A stretch of 64,000 nt of DNA from Phellopilus nigrolimitatus. Its lineage: Eukaryota; Basidiomycota; Agaricomycetes; Hymenochaetales; Hymenochaetaceae. Positions 58,286 to 64,000 of this stretch are shown here, piece after piece. The stretch lies in assembly GCA_021029095.1 (NCBI GenBank), contig JAJOHG010000031.1, positions 186,001 through 250,000 of the forward strand, written 5' to 3'. Position numbers and translations under genes: made by a program. The notes beneath the pieces were generated by a model, which was not told the origin of the DNA, did no database searches, and saw only the letters and a program-made list of their open reading frames with translations. The first letter of the stretch is position 1. Every line of letters starts with the position of its first letter.

Positions 58286-59677
58286 CTAAAGCAGCGAGGT
58301 CAGCTTTCCGGCCAGCCTGGCCAGCGGGCTACCAGCCCGCTTGTGGTTCGCTTCCGCCTCCGGGTCAGCAAACGGGTAGTCGTTGTACCCCCGCGGGTTC
58401 TTCGGCGTGTAGAAAGTCTTGCGGTCGTACTGCGTCAGCGGGAGACCCTTCTTGATCCGCGCCGGGAGGTCTGGCTGGAAGCGAATTAAAAAGAAGTATA
58501 TAACTTCAGCGATATCTGCAGTGGAACAGGCAGAGACGCACGTTTGCGAGGAACCAGCGCCCGAAGACGACGAGTCCTCCCTTCGCCTGCGCGGTCTCGA
58601 GTGCGGATTCGGGTTTGTAGCCCCCGGCGCTGACGTATACCGAGCCGTTGCGCTCGCTCTCTGGTGTCTGCCAGATCGCGCGCAGGAAGTCCGTGGACTC
58701 ACCTGCCTGCGCCTCACGGTCCTGGTCGCCCGCAGCGCGCGGTTCGACGATGTTGATGTAGGAGAAGCGCGGGTAGGACTCCCGGATGCGCCTGACGAGG
58801 TGGGAGAAGGTCGGCACGGGGTCGGCCATGCGCATGTCTGCGGACAGTTTTAACGCAGTCTCGAAAGTGTTGAATTAGGTATTTGCTCACCTTGGAAGGT
58901 GCTGAACGGGCTCAGACGGATAGCCGTGCGCTCCTCGCCGACGACGCTCGTCACCCTTTTGATAACTTCGAGCGCAAAGCGCGTGCGGTTCTCGATGCTC
59001 CCGCCCCACTGGTCCGTGCGCTTGTTCGACACGTCCTGCGTGAACTGGTCGACGAGGTACCCGTGTGCGCCGTGGATTTCGACGCCGTCGAAGCCCGCAC
59101 CGTGCACCGCGTTGTGCGCCGCGGTGCCGAAGAGGTCGATGTACTCGAGGATCTCCGCGTGCGAGAGCGGCCGCGGCACGACGCCCTTTTTGTCGGAGAG
59201 CGGGACGTCCGACGCGGAGACGTATGGGTGCGGCCCGCCGGGGTTCGCGCGCGCGTCGACGGAGGCGAGGGTATCGGGGAACGCGGCGCGCCCGAGGGGC
59301 CACATCTGCAGGTAGATGAATGAGCCGCGGGCGTGCACGCCATCGACGACCTTGCGGCACCATCAGCAGCTGTCCAGGCGCCGGCACAGACGGAGAGAAG
59401 CGGCGCGGACCTTCTTCCAGGCGGCGACCTGTGCGTCGCTCCAGACGCCAGGCACGTTCGGCTGGCCGGCGGCCTTTGGCGCGATGAAGGTGCCCTCGGT
59501 GACGAGCAGCGTGCCGGGAACACTCGCGCGCTGGGCGTAGTAGTCGGCCATGATGTCGGTGGGGACGTGCGCGTCGTCGGCGCGAAAACGGGTGAGGGGC
59601 GCGAGGACGACTCGGTGCTGGAGGGCGAGGTTGCCGACGCGTATGGGCTGGAAGAGGGCCGCGTCTGGGTGTGCCAT
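58286..59677 (-). CDS. Old yellow enzyme (NADH:flavin oxidoreductase), copy C
   Basis: Exons 59411-59677, 58891-59350, 58542-58837 and 58286-58474 join in frame to 403 residues. Key motifs are [53 protein letters not shown] and [15 protein letters not shown]. It is more diverged from A, B and D than they are from each other, and its introns (59351-59410, 58838-58890, 58475-58541) all have GT-AG ends at the same positions. It lacks the duplicated upstream block. No signal peptide. This is an intact ene-reductase candidate; substrate unknown. Its convergent neighbour is a flavin monooxygenase. Confidence 0.92.
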
Positions 59678-59769
59678 GATGGTGTGTTTCGAGACGAAGG
59701 TCGGCGCGTAAGGAGGAGTTTATAGTAAACTGTACTGGATGCTGACATCATGATTTTCGCTCTCGACGT

Positions 59770-60183
59770 CAGTGCTTTCTAATGAGCCACAATTGAGAAT
59801 TATGTAATACCACGCGTCTGCTTCTCAAGGCGCATCAGTCGCGGATAACTGCGAGTCCCCTGAGGATGAAACCGGCTGGGAGCAGCTGTGGAGGGCCCGG
59901 AATGCTTCGGGGTGTTTCTTGAGACGGATGGGTTAGTTTGCTGCACCGTAATCGCAGTCCGGAAGAGCTCAAAGGTTGACTGAAGCCCTCAAAATCAACA
60001 TATTTCTGTCATTTTCCAGTGGGGAAGCTTACCGTACCATTTCCAAATATCTTAGAATAGAGTTCGAGATTCAAAAAAGCCAGTGCGATGCACCATTAAA
60101 ATAAATAAATAAACTAGTAGCATCTAATCCAGCTGACTCCACATGGATCTAGCTTATGTTATGCAAGAACGTATTGGCGCGCC
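59770..60183 (-). repeat. 3' flank of OYE D, inverted copy of 53516-53970
   Basis: Contains GTGCTTTCTAATGAGCC and TAATACCACGCGTCTGCTTC, the complements of sequence downstream of OYE B. Confidence 0.8.
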
Positions 60184-61554
60184 CTACAGGCTAGCCCACA
60201 CATCGTAGCTCGCCTCTGTCTCCGGGTCTGCAAACTTCTGGTCTGTATACCCCACGAGCCCGGGTGAGTAGAACGTCTTGCGGTCGTACGGCGTGAACGG
60301 TATGCCCTTCCTGATTCGCACAGGCAAATCGGGCTAAAAAAAAGTCAATTCAGTTTTCTTCAAAGGTACGCTGCTACATCTTCACGATTCACGCACGTTC
60401 GAAATGTAGTACCGCCCAAACGCGACAAGGTCGCCCTTTGTCTCCGCGGTTTCAAGCGCGGTCTCGGGCTTGTAACCTCCCGCGGCGACGTACACGGACC
60501 CGTTCGCCTCGCTCTCGGGCGTCTTCCAGATCGCACGCAGGAAGTCGTTGGACTCGCCCGCCTGCACCACGCGGTCATTGTCTCCCGCAGCGCGCGGCTC
60601 GACGATGTTGATGTAGGAGAAGCGCGGGTAGGACTCCCGGATGCGCCTGACGAGGTGGGAGAAGGTCGGAACGGGGTCGGCCATGCGCATGTCTGCGGAC
60701 GGATTAATGCAGTCTGGAACCATTGAATTGGGTATTCTTACCTAGGAAGGTGCTGAATGGGCTCAGGCGGATAGCCGTGCGCTCCTCGCCAACAACGCTC
60801 GTCACCTTTTTGATAACCTCGAGCGCAAAGCGCGTGCGGTTCTCGATGCTCCCGCCACACTGGTCCGTGCGCTTGTTCGACACGTCCTGCGTGAACTGGT
60901 CGACGAGGCACCCGTGTCCGCCGTGGATCTCGATGCCGTCGAAGCCCGCGCCGTGTGCACCGCGATGTGTGCGCTGCGGCGCCGTAGAGGTCTATGTACT
61001 CGAGGATCTCGTCGTGCGTGAGTGGGCGCGGGCGCACGGTGCTGCCGGTGAGCGGGATGTCGGACGCGGAGACGTAAGGGTGCGGCCCGCCGGGGTTCGA
61101 AGGCGAGTCCGGCCGTGCGAGGATGTGCGGCTGCGCCCCCCGGCCGATGGACACTATCTGCAGGTAGATGTACGAGTCCTGCGCGTGCACGGCGTCGACG
61201 ACCTGTGAAGTAAATCAAACAGCAAAATTGCAAGTAAGCGGGCGATCACGATCAACGGCCGGTTTCCCCGCGAGCGCGTGTACGTGCCTTCCTCCAGGCG
61301 GCGACCTGCGTGGCGTCCCAGATTCCGGGCGCGTTGTCGAGCCCGCCTGCCTTCGCCGCGATGAGCGTCGACTCGGCGATGAGTAGCGTGCCAGGTACGC
61401 TTGCGCGCTGCGCATAGTAGGCGACAGTTGCTTCCGTGGGGACGTGCGCCTCGTCCGCGCGGAGGCGCGTGCAGGGCGCGTAGACGACGCGGTGCTGTAG
61501 CGTCAAGGCGCCAACGCGAACGGACTGGAAGAGCTTTGCGGAGGAATGGGACAT
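60184..61554 (-). pseudogene. Old yellow enzyme, copy D, frameshifted
   Basis: Exons 61288-61554, 60742-61202, 60397-60692 and 60184-60333 follow the family layout. Within exon 2 a net 4-bp insertion at about 60950-60980 (around AAHTS, where relatives read [10 protein letters not shown]) shifts the frame before the active-site HGAH block. That block has also drifted (HGGHGCLVDQF). Other lesions are YLQIVSIGR instead of YLQLWQLGR, CGGSIENR instead of WGGSIENR, and an in-frame loss of about 24 bp near the C terminus. Intron 1 is GC-AG as in A and B, while intron 2 (60693-60741) has a regular GT donor. The exon 2-3 junction resembles copy C ([20 protein letters not shown]), suggesting a gene-conversion mosaic of A-type and C-type sequence. 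Confidence 0.85.
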
Positions 61555-62167
61555 GTTGGTGTGTTAGAGATAGGATGCACACTGAGGGGATGTTTTATGT
61601 TCATTCTACTTGATTACTGAGCGAGAAGGTCGTTATCTTCGACGGGTCGTGTAATACAAGTTTCATTTGCGCGTTCGTCATTTGAACTCGTCATTTGAGT
61701 TGGTCTGCAATGCAAGATATGTTAGTAAGTCAGGGCGGTGCTTGGACTTGGGAGATGGGACACATTAGCCGTGGTGGCTGCGACTCGCGTGAGTCGCGTC
61801 GCGTACGGCTCTGTCTGCCCACTTCGACGCGACAACGGAAGCAAGCTGAATTGGGAAGATTTGGAAACAGAAGGCGCGTCATTGTTTCGATGCTATACTC
61901 ACTGTGGGACATATTGGCGTTCTGCTTATGCTAGTGTCAGCAACGTAAAGACTTGAATAGCCACATCAAGAATTCTTGAACAAAATTAGTCAAGATTAGT
62001 CAGTATTGACAACTAATGTGCTTTCTAATCAAGTCGTACCGTCCTTGAAACACGTCATTTAATTTGAGTCAACAACAACACCTTCCTCAGCTCAAATCAG
62101 TGCGAAAAAATCTTCCTCTCATCTAAATACACTACCATAAAGAAACCTGGTGTATAATGGCCTACAT
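61555..62167 (-). repeat. Duplicated upstream block of OYE copy D and spacer
   Basis: Bases 61555-61960 match the upstream blocks of copies A and B (anchors GTTAGAGATAGGATGCAC, GTTAGTAAGTC, CGCGTGAGTCGCGTCGCG). The remainder, to 62167, holds nothing recognisable. Confidence 0.6.
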
Positions 62168-62749
62168 TTACAGCGCTTTTACAAAACCTCGTCAGTGCGC
62201 GCAAAAAAAAAAAAAAAAAGTTGCGGCCGCCAAATAAGGCATTATTGCCTATTTGAGCGAAGTCGCGTCGTGGTTTTTTTTTTCGTCGTCGTTGTACATG
62301 CATGCCCTATCGAAAGATCAGTGAGGAATTGAATGTCCGTGCTCTTTGGCTATACAAGACAAGCCAATACTATCCTGATGCACTTGCTGGCATTTTGGCT
62401 TCTCGATAGTAACTAAGATAGTAATATTGTACCTGCATGAGCTCCTGCAGACTAAAGTCTCCCAGAGACGATGTCGGTGTAGCTCGCAAACCGGCGAAGT
62501 TGATGTCAAATTTTGGCTGTACATTGTGCGGGTGCCTCTGCATAATTCCACTGACTCCAGTCGTGCATCTATGAGCTGCTCGACACGGACAGTGTGCTAA
62601 ACAACACAACAAACTGCCACAATGGACGAGCACATCACAACGCGACTTCGCTCAATAGGCAATAATGCCTTATTGGGCACACCCTGAGGGCCGCAAATTT
62701 TTTTTTTTTTTTGCGCGCACTGACAAGGTTTTGTAAAAGCGCTCTGTAA
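62168..62749. mobile_element. 582-bp miniature inverted-repeat element
   Basis: Terminal inverted repeats of about 110 bp: TTACAG(AG)CGCTTTTACAAAA, then GTCAGTGCGCGC, a poly-A run, TTGCGGCC, AATAAGGCATTATTGCCTAT and GAGCGAAGTCGCGT. Left arm is 62168-62275 and right arm about 62638-62749. The core (62300-62600) has no transposase I recognise. A clear target duplication was not found. Confidence 0.85.
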
Positions 62750-63669
62750 TGAAGTTACGAGAGTCCCAGGCTACTATCCACAAATATACGACTGGGCACA
62801 GTTAATCCCAGACATCCCTTGCTCCGTCGCATGCTCTACATGTCTTAACTGCACTCGCTATCAAACTCACGTACATCCGAAGGACCCTCCCTCAGTCCCG
62901 AAAGTAAGTCACCCCACCCCACAGACAGACAGACAGCAGTTCCAGAGACATCACCGCGATGCAGCTCAATTTCCTCTCCATCCCGCTCGCGTAGGATGTG
63001 GGGTGCGGCGGCAGGTTTGGCTCGCCCACGTGCGTCTTGCTCTGAGGCGGCTGCAAGGTATTGGCGACGGGGATGGTTTATACGTTACTTATAGCCTCGC
63101 AATCGTCCGGAGCCGACTCGCTTCCGCCCGCACCTGTTGTTCAATGCCACTTGTATCGTCCTGTCAAGCCCCAAGACGCGTTCATCCGGATCCCAAGTCA
63201 TAGAGCTATTATCTCTCATCACCCATATCTGCCCTCCGCCAGGCGCAAACACGGGGCCATGCGCGGACGGACGGCGTAGCACTAAGCACTAATGGAGAAA
63301 AAAAAAACGCGACGGCGTGGCAATCTCCCATCAGCCGTATCTGCCCTGCCCCCGCCGCCGACAGGCTCAACTATGTGGCCACGCGCGGACGGCGCATTAC
63401 TACTAATGGAGAAAAAGACGGCGTAGTACTGGCGGCACCAGGCCACGCCATGGGGGCGCCCGTCGCCGCTGCCCTCGGGCTCGGTCTCGCCCGGAATTAA
63501 GTGACGGCCTCGTACGGGTTTGCGCCGCGCCACAAATGTTTCTTGAGCCGTATGGTATAAGAGACACGCGCGCGCCTCAGAAGCCCCGCCTTTCATTCAC
63601 GAGATATTGCCAAAACATTCGCAACATCCCCCATACACGGCCGTCAAGCACAAGAGACGCCCCTCCGCG
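62750..63669. other. Intergenic, with imperfect direct repeat
   Basis: Two imperfect copies of about 110 bp at about 63215-63312 and 63326-63430 share TATCTGCCCT, GCGCGGACGG and ACTAATGGAGAAAAA. A (GACA)n run lies near 62929. A TATA-like word (GGTATAAGAG) at about 63553-63562, some 110 bp before the next ATG, may belong to its promoter. Confidence 0.5.
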
Positions 63670-64000
63670 ATGCAGCCCAAGAGCCTCTTCGTCGCGTTTG
63701 CTGCCCTCTCCGCCTCCGCCGCCGCCTTCGCCGCTCCCGCCCCCGCTTCCGGGACCGCCGTACTACCCAATTTTATATTCCCACCTAATACGGACTTCTC
63801 GCTCACCTCTTCCTCCCTACTGCGCAATTCGACGCGCGGACAGGCTGCGGGGCTCGGCGCGAGCCAGGGCAGAGGCGACGCGCGCTGTGACGACTGGAGG
63901 CGCGCGAGGAAGATTGGGCGCCGAGTGGCAGAGTGGCTGGGGGCGAGCAGGACGCTAGGAGCTGCGGGCGCGCAGGACGTACACTACGGACGCGTCGGCA
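63670..64000 (+). CDS. Putative secreted protein, 5' part (runs off the window)
   Basis: The ATG at 63670 opens a frame that stays open to the window end (110 codons). It starts with a convincing signal peptide: MQPKSLFVAFAALSASAAAF followed by AAPAPASG, a typical cleavage context. Then comes a Ser/Asn-rich stretch (NFIFPPNTDFSLTSSSLL) and an Arg/Gly/Ala-rich part that may already be intronic or frameshifted. No domain is recognised. A possible TATA box lies about 110 bp upstream. Confidence 0.55.
   Translation, partial: MQPKSLFVAFAALSASAAAFAAPAPASGTAVLPNFIFPPNTDFSLTSSSLLRNSTRGQAAGLGASQGRGDARCDDWRRARKIGRRVAEWLGASRTLGAAGAQDVHYGRVG

Noticed and set aside
62955..62994. Tiny open frame MQLNFLSIPLA
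   Set aside because: Only eleven codons, no supporting context; could be a chance upstream frame.
1..64000. tRNA or rRNA genes
   Set aside because: GGTTCGA-like words were checked; they lie inside OYE coding sequence (for example near 1570 and 61095) with no cloverleaf, so none is reported.

Overview
This window looks like a fungal nuclear chromosome, most likely from a mushroom-type basidiomycete. The genes are split by many 49-85 bp introns with GT-AG or occasional GC-AG ends, coding sequence is GC-rich against AT-rich spacers, and the gene content (Atg13, M14 carboxypeptidase-like protein, old yellow enzymes, FAD monooxygenase, ZZ-finger protein) fits a filamentous fungus. I see no tRNA, rRNA or CRISPR. 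All calls come from reading the sequence and translations; no database search was possible.

Left flank (1-4090): one intact old-yellow-enzyme (OYE) gene (copy A, minus strand), a remnant of an unknown gene upstream of it, and a small fragment of the carboxypeptidase gene found complete on the other side of the array.

Array (4091-42068): five head-to-tail copies of the 5' half of atg13, at 8.3-8.7 kb spacing. The last copy (38770-42068) is the complete gene, predicted at 891 residues. The four upstream copies stop early in exon 4 but keep open reading frames and splice sites, so each could encode a protein of 483-485 residues that is essentially the Atg13 HORMA region. Between copies lie about 6.3 kb of rearranged sequence: a minus-strand series of exon-like blocks with canonical splice sites, one containing a broken fragment of ribosomal protein eS1; two strong palindromes; 351-bp tandem repeats partly built from inverted atg13 intron 1; and an eroded OYE fragment. 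The array is flanked by mirrored copies of three markers (a dispersed repeat, the unknown-gene remnant and carboxypeptidase sequence), so the locus resembles a large eroded palindrome around a tandem amplification.

Right of the array: an M14 carboxypeptidase-like gene (43453-45184, minus) lacking two expected catalytic residues; a 5-kb element with terminal inverted repeats (46389-51383) made largely of TGATCA-type palindromes and carrying a partly decayed ZZ-zinc-finger gene; OYE copy B, stopped by an in-frame TGA; an FAD-dependent monooxygenase (55440-57994); OYE copy C (intact); OYE copy D (frameshifted); a 582-bp miniature inverted-repeat element; and the start of a putative secreted-protein gene running off the end. 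OYE B and D, with their flanks, are inverted duplicates around the monooxygenase and OYE C. The monooxygenase and the intact OYEs are both flavin redox enzymes and could share a pathway, but that is inference from proximity only.
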